Assembly: GCF_030816195.1 (NCBI RefSeq)
Contig: NZ_JAUSXS010000001.1
Coordinates: 5,045,501 to 5,109,500, forward strand
Source of the DNA: Pseudomonas sp. W4I3
GTDB taxonomy: Bacteria > Pseudomonadota > Gammaproteobacteria > Pseudomonadales > Pseudomonadaceae
Direction: 5' to 3'
Length of the DNA stretch: 64,000 nt
Part shown: piece after piece, positions 8,426-15,630 of the stretch
How positions within the stretch are numbered: the first letter of the stretch is position 1
Layout: each line of letters begins with the position of its first letter
Notes under the pieces: generated by a model
Database searches by the model: none
Told to the model about the DNA's origin: nothing
The model's input: only the letters and a program-made list of their open reading frames with translations
Made by a program: the position numbers and the translations under genes

Positions 8426-9853
8426 CTACAGCTGGAACCTGCCGCCACCCTGCCCCAACGCCGTCGCCAGCGCATCGAAGCCTTCACGCAACAGTTGGTC
8501 ATCCCCCGAGGTATTGCAGATACTCGCCCGGATAAACTGCGGCACCGCCGTCTGCCCCACGGCAAACGCCTCGGCGGTGGCGATCAGGTAATTGTTCTGC
8601 TTGAGTTCCGCCTCGATTTCCGACGCGCGCCAGGGTTCAGGCACCTCGATCCAGAAGTGTGGGCTATTGAGGTGGGTACGGTAGGCTAGGCCTGTCAGTA
8701 AGCCTTGGACCAATGCCTTGCGCCGGCTGATCTCGTTGATCTGCTGGCGCAGCAGGTATTCCGCGGTGCCGTTCTCGATCCACTGGGTCGCCAACTCAAG
8801 GGTCACCGGGGTGGCCATCCAGCAGGTCGAGCGCAGCGCCGCCGAGATCCGACTGACCAGCGCCGGCGGTGCATGCACATAACCGACCCGCAGCCCAGCC
8901 GACACCGCTTTGCTCAGGCTGCTGATCAAAATCGTGCGCTCGGGCGCAAAGGCGCTCAGCGGTGGCGGGCGGTCTTCTACCAACACGCCGTGGGCTTCAT
9001 CCTCAAGGATCAGCAGATTGTGCTCGCGACAGACTTTGACCAAGGCCTCCCGACGCGCCACCGATAACACCGCCGTCGTAGGGTTCTGGATAGTCGGCGT
9101 GCAGTACAGCGCCGAAATCCGGTGATTTCGACAGACTTCATCCAGCGCGCCCGGCAGCACACCTTCTTCATCCATCTCCAAACCGATCAACCGCACACCC
9201 AGCATGCGCGCGGCGGTGATCAGCCCTGGGTAAGTCAACTGTTCGGTGACCACCGTGTCGCCGGCGCGCAGCAACGCCATCATCGCGCAGAGCAAGCCGT
9301 GCTGGCCGCCATTGACGCAGATGACCTGCTCGGGAATCGGATGGAAGTCGCGCTGCACCAGCCATTGCGCACCGGCCTCACGGTAGCGCGGCAGACCGGC
9401 ATCCGGGGTGTAGGCGCTGATGTCCTGAAGGAATTTGCTATTGGTCGACAGGGTCTGGAAGCTTTGGGCAAGGAACACCGTTTCCTGCCCCGGGATATGC
9501 ATATTGCGGCTCATATCGAAGTACTGGCGTGGCTCCTCGCTGAAATTGCGAAAGCCTTCATCACGCTGGCGCTCCATCCCACGCTTGCGCACGAAGGTGC
9601 CGTCACCCACACGCGCCACCACCAACCCTAGCCGCTCCAGCTCACCGTAGGCGCGGCTGATGGTGCCGATAGTGACACCCAGATTGTCGGAAAGCACCCG
9701 ATGGGGCGGCAGTTTTCTTCCCGGTTCAATCGTGCCTTCGAGGATGCCCCTTTCCATGACATCGGACAGACGCTTGTACTTCACGCCCTGACCGTTGGAC
9801 AACCCCTCACGCATAATTGACACCATGTCAATATTTGTTTTGACAGTCATCAT
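8426..9853 (-). CDS. MocR/GntR-type regulator with aminotransferase domain
   Basis: Transcription factor built of an N-terminal GntR winged helix (about residues 25-95, with LPPHRVLSDNLGVTIGTISRAY) and a fold-type I aminotransferase-like domain (residues 110-475). The PLP-binding lysine is K315 in SSLSKAVSAG, and the conserved NPTT and D285 (EDEAH) that contact PLP are present. MocR proteins usually sense PLP or an amino-acid/PLP adduct. The gene is divergent from the EamA–JAMM fusion–cysteine operon, with repeated GTTCAAT elements in the 100-bp gap, so it most likely controls that operon. The start is ATG 9853, directly followed by a second ATG. 475 aa is normal for the family. Confidence 0.9.
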   Translation of the reverse strand: MMTVKTNIDMVSIMREGLSNGQGVKYKRLSDVMERGILEGTIEPGRKLPPHRVLSDNLGVTIGTISRAYGELERLGLVVARVGDGTFVRKRGMERQRDEGFRNFSEEPRQYFDMSRNMHIPGQETVFLAQSFQTLSTNSKFLQDISAYTPDAGLPRYREAGAQWLVQRDFHPIPEQVICVNGGQHGLLCAMMALLRAGDTVVTEQLTYPGLITAARMLGVRLIGLEMDEEGVLPGALDEVCRNHRISALYCTPTIQNPTTAVLSVARREALVKVCREHNLLILEDEAHGVLVEDRPPPLSAFAPERTILISSLSKAVSAGLRVGYVHAPPALVSRISAALRSTCWMATPVTLELATQWIENGTAEYLLRQQINEISRRKALVQGLLTGLAYRTHLNSPHFWIEVPEPWRASEIEAELKQNNYLIATAEAFAVGQTAVPQFIRASICNTSGDDQLLREGFDALATALGQGGGRFQL

Positions 9854-9878
9854 TCGCCCTAATAGTGTGCTTTTGCGG

Positions 9879-9929
9879 GTTCAATCACCGGATTGAATCA
9901 CTTATAACAAGTTCAATATAGAGTTCAAT
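9879..9929. promoter_or_regulatory. Candidate MocR operator: four GTTCAAT-type repeats
   Basis: The gap between the MocR gene and the EamA gene holds GTTCAAT at 9879-9885, 9911-9917 and 9923-9929, and the inverted ATTGAA at 9892-9897. The last two direct copies are spaced exactly 12 bp apart, and the first and inverted copy form TTCAATC-acc-GGATTGAA. MocR/GntR regulators commonly bind such direct repeats; that these are the operator is inferred from position. Confidence 0.55.
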
Positions 9930-9953
9930 TCCGGCTCAGGGAAGCAATAAACG

Positions 9954-10904
9954 ATGCCAATGTCCGCCGTTCTTGAAAACAGCGCAAAAACCAAAACCCA
10001 GAAACAGTGGCTGGCCGGTTTGATCACCAGCCTCATGTTCCTGATCGTGTGCCTGAGCTGGGGCACGACCTGGCTGGGTATCAAGATCGCAGTGGAAAGC
10101 GTGCCGCCATTGACCTCCGCCGGCCTGCGCTTTCTGATCGCGTTCCCCTTGTTTCTGTGTTTTGCCCTGGTGCGCCGCGAGCCGATCCTGTTTCCACGGG
10201 AAAGCCGCTGGTTCTTCGTGTTCGTGACCCTGTCCTATTTCAGCGTTCCCTACTACTTGCTCAATTACGGCGAAATGCACGTCTCGTCAGGCCTGACCGC
10301 CCTGCTCTTCAGTTGCATGCCGGTGTTCATCCTGATCTTCTCCGCGCTGTTTCTGCGCGAGCGCATCTACTTCTCCCAGGTGGTCGGCATCGGTATCGGG
10401 TTCGGCAGCCTCTACATGATCATCAAGAGCCAGGGACTGCACCTGGACCACGCCGAGTTCTTCGGCGTATTGGCGATTCTGACCGCTGCGATCATGCACG
10501 CGCTGTGCTACGTGATTACCAAGCAAAAAGGCAGCGCCATCAGTGTTATCACCTACAACACCCTGCCCATCGGCATTGCCGGGCTGATGCTGTTCGTGGC
10601 CGGCCTGTGGTTTGAGACCCCGACGTTCGACGACATCACCCTGCGCTCCTGGAGCGCGCTGTTCTACCTCGGGCTGGTGGCCTCGGTGGGCGGTTTCATC
10701 GTGTATTTCATGCTGCTCAAGCGCCTGAGCCCGATCATTCTCTCCTTCGTGTTCATCATCTTTCCGGTGTTCGCGGTCATCATCGGTGCCTGGTACGAAG
10801 GCGTGGAAATCTCTCGCGACCTGATGCTGTACTCGGCAATCCTGCTGGCCGGTTTTGCAATCACCAAGTTGCCGATCGAAAAACTGCTGGCCAAGAAAAA
10901 TTGA
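9954..10904 (+). CDS. EamA-family (DMT) transporter, probable metabolite exporter
   Basis: Inner-membrane transporter of 316 aa with ten predicted helices in two EamA repeats. The first begins LITSLMFLIVCLSWGTTWLGIK and the second about residue 165 (VLAILTAAIMHALCYVITKQ). The cytosolic N-terminal 20 residues are charged. It is the first gene of the MocR-controlled operon and is followed after 23 bp by the JAMM fusion gene. EamA proteins such as YdeD export cysteine pathway metabolites (O-acetylserine, cysteine); given the downstream cysteine-synthase and serine-acetyltransferase genes, export of cysteine or a related compound is a reasonable inference. A role as importer cannot be excluded. 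Confidence 0.85.
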   Translation: MPMSAVLENSAKTKTQKQWLAGLITSLMFLIVCLSWGTTWLGIKIAVESVPPLTSAGLRFLIAFPLFLCFALVRREPILFPRESRWFFVFVTLSYFSVPYYLLNYGEMHVSSGLTALLFSCMPVFILIFSALFLRERIYFSQVVGIGIGFGSLYMIIKSQGLHLDHAEFFGVLAILTAAIMHALCYVITKQKGSAISVITYNTLPIGIAGLMLFVAGLWFETPTFDDITLRSWSALFYLGLVASVGGFIVYFMLLKRLSPIILSFVFIIFPVFAVIIGAWYEGVEISRDLMLYSAILLAGFAITKLPIEKLLAKKN

Positions 10905-10927
10905 CCCTCAACCGACGCGAGAGAAAC

Positions 10928-12790
10928 ATGGAAGTGCTCCGCCCCCAAGCACTGGAACAGATCTATGCCCACGCCAGCCGCAGCTATCCCGAAGAATGCT
11001 GTGGCTTCGTCTTCGCCGACGGCAGTGTGTACCTGGGCTGCAATATCCAGAACGAGTTGCACCGCAAGAACCCGGACATGTACCCGCGCAGCGCGGCCAG
11101 CGGCTACACCTTTTCCGTCGCTGATACCTTGCTGATGAACAAAGCCTTTCGCAGCGACAACCCGGTGGTGGTGATCTACCACTCCCACCCGGATGTCGGT
11201 GCCTATTTCAGTGATGAAGACCAGGACAAGGCGCTGTTCCTGGGCGAGCCGATCCACCCCGTCAGCTACCTGGTGGTCGATGTTCGCCAAGGCCAGGCCT
11301 TGGGGTCAAAGCTGTTTGCCTGGGATGGCAAGCATTTTGCCCTTCAACCTTTCAACGACCTGCACACGGAGTTGTCCATGAACGCTGTCTCTTTCCCCGA
11401 CATTCTGGTTCGCGTGGCCAAGCTACCGGAATCGACCCTCGAGGGCGCCGGATCGACATTGCGCGAAGTCATTGAAAACCTCTGCGACAGTCACCCACAG
11501 TTGCGCCCGCATCTGTTTCACGAGAAGAACAACCAGCTCAAGGAACACTTCCTCTTCACCGCCGAGGAAGAGCTGATTGACCCCGATGACTCACTGCCCA
11601 AAGAAGCCAGGATCGAAGTGCTGCTGGCCACCTCCGGCGGCATCGACGTCGATACCCTGAGCAACGAAGAAGTGCAACGCTACGTCCGCCATATCACCCT
11701 GCCCGGCGTCGGCCGTGAAGGCCAATTGAACCTGAAAAAAGCCAAGGTGCTGATCATCGGCACGGGTGGCTTGGGCTCGCCCATCAGTCTATACCTGGCG
11801 GCGGCCGGTATCGGCACCCTGGGGCTGGTGGATTTCGACGTGGTGGAGAGCAGCAACCTGCAACGTCAGATCGTCCACGGCAACAGCACCCTGGGCATGC
11901 CCAAGGTGGAGTCGGCCAAGCAGCGCCTGCAGGACCTCAACCGCCACATCCAGATCAACGCACACGACACCGCGCTCAATGCCGACAACGCCTTGGAACT
12001 GGTGGGCGCCTATGACCTGGTGATCGACGGCACGGACAATTTCGATACCCGCTACCTGGTCAACGACGCCTGCGTGCAATTGGGCAAACCGCTGGTGTAC
12101 GGCGCCATCTACCGCTTCGACGGGCAGATCAGCGTGCTCAACTATAAAGGTGGGCCGTGCTATCGCTGCCTGTTCCCCAAGGCCCCACCCGCAGAGCTGG
12201 CACCCAACTGCAGCGCCGGCGGGGTCATCGGCGTGTTACCGGGCGTGGTCGGGATGATCCAGGCGACCGAGGCGATCAAGTTGCTCATCGGCATCGGCGA
12301 ACCCTTGTCCGGCCGCTTGATGCGCTTCGATGCACTGGCCATGAAATTCAGCGAGATCCGCTTCAAGCGCCGCGCCGACTGCCCGTGCTGCTCGGAACAG
12401 CGCCGCAGCGAACCCGCAGCGCCGACGGTATGCGCCGATGCCGTGCCGAGCCAGCCATCCCTGGGCGAAGAGCGCTACATCAAGCCGCGCGTGCTCAAGC
12501 AAGTGATCGACAGCCACCGCAGCGCCGACGTGTTGCTCGATGTGCGCGACGCCAGTGAACTGGAAGTGTGCAAATTGCCGGGCGTGGTGCACATCCCCCT
12601 GGCCGAGCTGGATGAGCAGCTCGACAGACTGAGCCGCGACAACACCCATTACCTGATCTGCTATGCCGGCACGCGTGCCGAGCAGGCTGCCAGCACCCTG
12701 CTGGCGGCGGGCTTTGCCAACACCAAAGTCCTGCAGGGCGGCATGAAACACTGGGTGCGCGACGTCGAACCCGACATGCCGCTGTACTGA
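10928..12790 (+). CDS. JAMM peptidase – ubiquitin-like sulfur carrier – E1 (ThiF/MoeB) – rhodanese fusion
   Basis: A 620-residue polypeptide carrying a complete sulfur-carrier system. Residues 5-140 are a JAMM/MPN+ metallopeptidase with E23, HSH (H85, H87), S95 and D98 in the exact H-x-H-x7-S-x2-D spacing. Residues 152-238 resemble a ThiS/MoaD/CysO sulfur carrier, ending in a diglycine (ATSGG, 234-238). Residues 245-485 are an E1-like adenylyltransferase with GTGGLGSP (278-285), the candidate catalytic C428 and zinc cysteines C411/C414 and C485/C488. Residues 515-615 are a rhodanese domain with active-site loop CYAGTRA (C578). In known pathways rhodanese supplies sulfur, E1 activates the carrier C-terminus, and JAMM removes residues after GG. 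Here GG is internal, so self-cleavage is implied. ATG 10928 is chosen over an upstream TTG because GAGAGA precedes it. Confidence 0.88.
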   Translation: MEVLRPQALEQIYAHASRSYPEECCGFVFADGSVYLGCNIQNELHRKNPDMYPRSAASGYTFSVADTLLMNKAFRSDNPVVVIYHSHPDVGAYFSDEDQDKALFLGEPIHPVSYLVVDVRQGQALGSKLFAWDGKHFALQPFNDLHTELSMNAVSFPDILVRVAKLPESTLEGAGSTLREVIENLCDSHPQLRPHLFHEKNNQLKEHFLFTAEEELIDPDDSLPKEARIEVLLATSGGIDVDTLSNEEVQRYVRHITLPGVGREGQLNLKKAKVLIIGTGGLGSPISLYLAAAGIGTLGLVDFDVVESSNLQRQIVHGNSTLGMPKVESAKQRLQDLNRHIQINAHDTALNADNALELVGAYDLVIDGTDNFDTRYLVNDACVQLGKPLVYGAIYRFDGQISVLNYKGGPCYRCLFPKAPPAELAPNCSAGGVIGVLPGVVGMIQATEAIKLLIGIGEPLSGRLMRFDALAMKFSEIRFKRRADCPCCSEQRRSEPAAPTVCADAVPSQPSLGEERYIKPRVLKQVIDSHRSADVLLDVRDASELEVCKLPGVVHIPLAELDEQLDRLSRDNTHYLICYAGTRAEQAASTLLAAGFANTKVLQGGMKHWVRDVEPDMPLY

Positions 12791-12804
12791 GCGGGGGCCG
12801 ACTG

Positions 12805-13719
12805 ATGCTGCATAACTCCATTCTTGACGTGATCGGCCAGACCCCGATCGTACGGCTGGCGCAGTTTTCCGAAGACCTCGGCATCGAGGTCTACGCCAAG
12901 CTGGAATCCCTCAACCCGGGCGGCAGCCACAAGGCGCGCATCGCCCTGGGCATGATCCTCGACGCCGAGCGCCGTGGCGTGCTGATGCGCGACTCCGGGC
13001 AAACCATCATCGAGCCCAGCGGTGGCAATACCGGCATCGGCCTGGTGATGGCTGGCAACGTGCTCGGCTACAAGGTGGTGCTGGTGATTCCGGACAACTA
13101 CAGCCCCGAAAAACAGAAGCTGCTGCGCCTGTACGGCGCCAGGGTTGTACTGTCGGACAGCCGCCTCGGTAACAATTCCCACGGCGAAAAATGCATGGAG
13201 CTGCAGTTGGAAAACCCCAACTACGTGATGCTCAACCAGCAACGCAATGGCGCCAACCCGCAAACCCACCGCGACACCACCGCACCGGAAATCATCCGCG
13301 CCTTTGGTGAGCGGCGGGTGGACTACTTTGTCAGCGGCATCGGCACCGGTGGGCATATCACCGGTATCGGCGAAACCCTCAAGACCGCCTGGCCGGCGAT
13401 CCGTGTGATGGGCGTGGAGCCGGAGGAATGCGACCTGCTCAAGGACCAGCACGCCTCGCACGCCATCCAGGGCCTGTCGATCGGCCTGATCCCGAGCATT
13501 CTCAACGTGGACGTACTGGACGGCATGCTCAAGGTGTCGCACTCGGCGTGCCTGGACATGATCAAACGCATCATGCGCACCGACGCCATCAGCCTGGGGC
13601 TGTCCTCGGCCGCCAATATGGTCGCGATCGCCCAACTCGCCCCGCAACTGCCGCCCGAAACGGTGGTGTTGACCATGGTCTACGACAATGCCGACAGCTA
13701 CCTGCCCAGTTTCGAATAA
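12805..13719 (+). CDS. Cysteine synthase-like PLP enzyme (CysK/CysM family)
   Basis: PLP-dependent beta-replacement enzyme, 304 aa, normal length. The PLP lysine is K43 within NPGGSHKAR, the substrate loop is EPSGGNTGIG, and the phosphate-binding loop is SGIGTGGHITGIG. The usual NPGGSVKDR is changed to NPGGSHKAR, which may mark a different acceptor. Upstream the JAMM/sulfur-carrier fusion could deliver sulfur as a thiocarboxylate, as CysO does for mycobacterial CysM; downstream a serine acetyltransferase-like gene would supply O-acetylserine. The start at ATG 12805 follows GGGGGCC and lies 14 bp after the fusion gene's stop. It is probably a second, specialised cysteine synthase rather than the housekeeping one. 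Confidence 0.85.
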   Translation: MLHNSILDVIGQTPIVRLAQFSEDLGIEVYAKLESLNPGGSHKARIALGMILDAERRGVLMRDSGQTIIEPSGGNTGIGLVMAGNVLGYKVVLVIPDNYSPEKQKLLRLYGARVVLSDSRLGNNSHGEKCMELQLENPNYVMLNQQRNGANPQTHRDTTAPEIIRAFGERRVDYFVSGIGTGGHITGIGETLKTAWPAIRVMGVEPEECDLLKDQHASHAIQGLSIGLIPSILNVDVLDGMLKVSHSACLDMIKRIMRTDAISLGLSSAANMVAIAQLAPQLPPETVVLTMVYDNADSYLPSFE

Positions 13720-13756
13720 CCGGTTACCCAACCAACCAGAATGCGGGGGTGCCTCC

Positions 13757-14749
13757 ATGGGAGGCTTTATCGACATGCAACAGTTGCACGATGAGTTGCT
13801 GACCCACCTCATCCAAACCCTGACACCTGCGCAGATGAAGCAGCTGGAACCGCACCTGGCGCCGCTGATCCAGAACACTGCTCAAGCGGTGGCCGAGGAC
13901 TTGATCGCCTACGCCTATCGCGACCCGGCGTCGCGCGGGCGCGGCGAGTTGATCCTGGAGTCCTACGCGTCGTTCAAGGCGGTGTTGTTCTACCGGCTGG
14001 CGCACCAGGTGTGGAATTTCCCGGAGCCCGCCCACGGGGTATTTACCCGCATGGCCTTGCAGCTCAGCAACCAGGGCAAGATCCTTTCCGGCGCCGAGAT
14101 TCACCCGGCGGCGCGCATCGGCCGCCGCTTTGTGCTGGACCATGGCTACGGCACGGTCATCGGCGAAACCTGCGAGATCGGCAACGATTGCTACATTCTC
14201 TGCGGCGTGACCCTCGGCGCTCGCGGCATCGCCAACAACCCGGACGGCAAGCGCCATCCACGCCTGGGCAACAATGTCGAAGTCGGCTCCGGCGCGCGGG
14301 TGCTGGGTTATGTGCAGATCGGTGACAACGTGTTTATCAGCCCCTCCTGCGTGATTACCCAGGACGTGCCGGCCGGCACCAAGGTCAAGGTGGTCAACCA
14401 GATCCAGCTGCAGAAAAACAATGAGTCGGATCACAGCAACTACCTCGGCGCGTTCGCCCTGGATGAGCGCCTGCATGTGGTCGGCGAGGTCGATGCCGGC
14501 CATAAGGTCACGGTGCTGGACGCCGATTTTCATCCGTTGCCAGGGCTGTTGCTCGAACCCACGGTGAAAGAGCGTCATCACCTGCAATTTCGCCTGCGCC
14601 GCCTCGACGTCGGCGAACAACTTCCGCGCCTGCCGCTGAACCTGAAAGTCTGCGGGCCGGAGTTCGAAATCACCCTGCTCTCTCCCCCTGGCTTGAGTGC
14701 AATGGTGCGTCACCTGTTGCAAGCCAGCCCACTGATCGTTGGAGGTTGA
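13757..14749 (+). CDS. Serine O-acetyltransferase-like protein with a long C-terminal extension
   Basis: Left-handed beta-helix acyltransferase resembling CysE/EpsC: helical N-terminal region, then hexapeptide repeats with IHPAARIGRRFVLDHGYGTVIGE and the HPRLGNNVEVGSGARVLG loop, where the catalytic histidines of serine acetyltransferases lie. It would make O-acetylserine for the neighbouring cysteine synthase. The usual SAT fold ends near residue 222, but about 100 further residues follow (from NESDHSNYLGAFALDERL on) with no motif I recognise; the usual CysK-binding C-terminal Ile tail is therefore absent or moved. ATG 13757 is used; ATG 13775, 11 nt after GGGAGG, is a good alternative. The stop is two bases before the alaX start. 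Confidence 0.8.
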   Translation: MGGFIDMQQLHDELLTHLIQTLTPAQMKQLEPHLAPLIQNTAQAVAEDLIAYAYRDPASRGRGELILESYASFKAVLFYRLAHQVWNFPEPAHGVFTRMALQLSNQGKILSGAEIHPAARIGRRFVLDHGYGTVIGETCEIGNDCYILCGVTLGARGIANNPDGKRHPRLGNNVEVGSGARVLGYVQIGDNVFISPSCVITQDVPAGTKVKVVNQIQLQKNNESDHSNYLGAFALDERLHVVGEVDAGHKVTVLDADFHPLPGLLLEPTVKERHHLQFRLRRLDVGEQLPRLPLNLKVCGPEFEITLLSPPGLSAMVRHLLQASPLIVGG

Positions 14750-14751
14750 AC

Positions 14752-15483
14752 ATGTCCGTGCATACCATGGAAACCCTGGCGCTGTTCGACAGCGCGCCTT
14801 ATCAAAACGCCTTCAGCGCCCGGGTGATTGCCGTCAGCGAGCACGGCGTGGCCCTGGAGCACACGCTGTTCTACCCCACCGGCGGCGGGCAACCGGGTGA
14901 CACCGGCCACCTCACCCTGGCCGATGGAACCCGCGTGGCGGTCACCGGCACCGTGCGCGACCCGGCGCTGCGCTCGATCATTTGGCACCAGGTGGAACAT
15001 TGCCCGGCGCAACTGACTGCCGGTGTCCAGGTAGACGCCGGCCTGGACTGGGAGCGCCGCTACCAGCACATGAAGATGCACACCTGCCTGCATTTGCTGT
15101 GTTCTATCATCGACGCGCCCGTCACAGGCTGCAGCATCAGCGCGGACAAGGGCCGCCTGGACTTCGACCTGCCGGAAATGACCCTGGACAAAGACAGCAT
15201 CACCCGCGACCTCAACGCCCTGATCGAACAGGCTCACGTCGTGCAGACGCTGTCGATGCCGGCCACGGAATACTCGACCCTGCTGCAGATCACCCGCACC
15301 CAGGCCGTTGCGCCGCCGATCATCCAGGGTTCGGTACGGGTGATCGACATTCCGGGCATCGACATCCAGCCGTGCGGGGGTACCCACGTGCTCAATACCG
15401 AGGAAATCGGCCGGGTGTTCTGCGAGAAGATCGAAAAGAAGAGCAAACACAACCGCAGGGTAATCCTCAGGTTCGAGTCATAA
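14752..15483 (+). CDS. alaX: Alanyl-tRNA editing protein (AlaX family)
   Basis: Trans-editing enzyme that hydrolyses Ser- or Gly-mischarged tRNA-Ala, homologous to the editing domain of AlaRS. The zinc-binding set is complete: H110 and H114 in HTCLH, and C208 and H212 in CGGTH. The N-terminal glycine-rich TGGGQPGD is also conserved (AlaX-II/M type, 243 aa). A strong GGAGG precedes the ATG at 14752; an in-frame TTG two codons earlier is less likely. It is the last gene of the MocR-linked operon. Linkage to serine acetyltransferase and cysteine synthase suggests protection against altered serine levels or against a cysteine-like mischarged product; that is an inference. Confidence 0.88.
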   Translation: MSVHTMETLALFDSAPYQNAFSARVIAVSEHGVALEHTLFYPTGGGQPGDTGHLTLADGTRVAVTGTVRDPALRSIIWHQVEHCPAQLTAGVQVDAGLDWERRYQHMKMHTCLHLLCSIIDAPVTGCSISADKGRLDFDLPEMTLDKDSITRDLNALIEQAHVVQTLSMPATEYSTLLQITRTQAVAPPIIQGSVRVIDIPGIDIQPCGGTHVLNTEEIGRVFCEKIEKKSKHNRRVILRFES

Positions 15484-15520
15484 CTGAGCCTGACTCGACA
15501 GTTGCAACAATGCAAAACCA

Positions 15521-15612
15521 ATGTGGGAGGGGGCTTGCTCCCGATAGCGGTGGATCAGCCAATGAACCTGTTGACTGTCATTCTGCTATCGGGAGCAAGC
15601 CCCCTCCCACAT
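15521..15612 (+). repeat. REPIN, GTGGGAGGGGGCTTGC type
   Basis: Inverted pair of REP sequences: TGTGGGAGGGGGCTTGCTCC starting at 15522 and its complement ending at 15611, with about 36 bp between. It sits between the convergent alaX and prpD genes and could also act as a bidirectional barrier to transcription. Confidence 0.88.
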
Positions 15613-15630
15613 TGGGTTGTGTGGTGTTTT

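Noticed and set aside
12661..13878. 405-codon minus-strand frame over the cysteine-synthase gene
   Set aside because: Shadow; the plus-strand gene has all PLP motifs.
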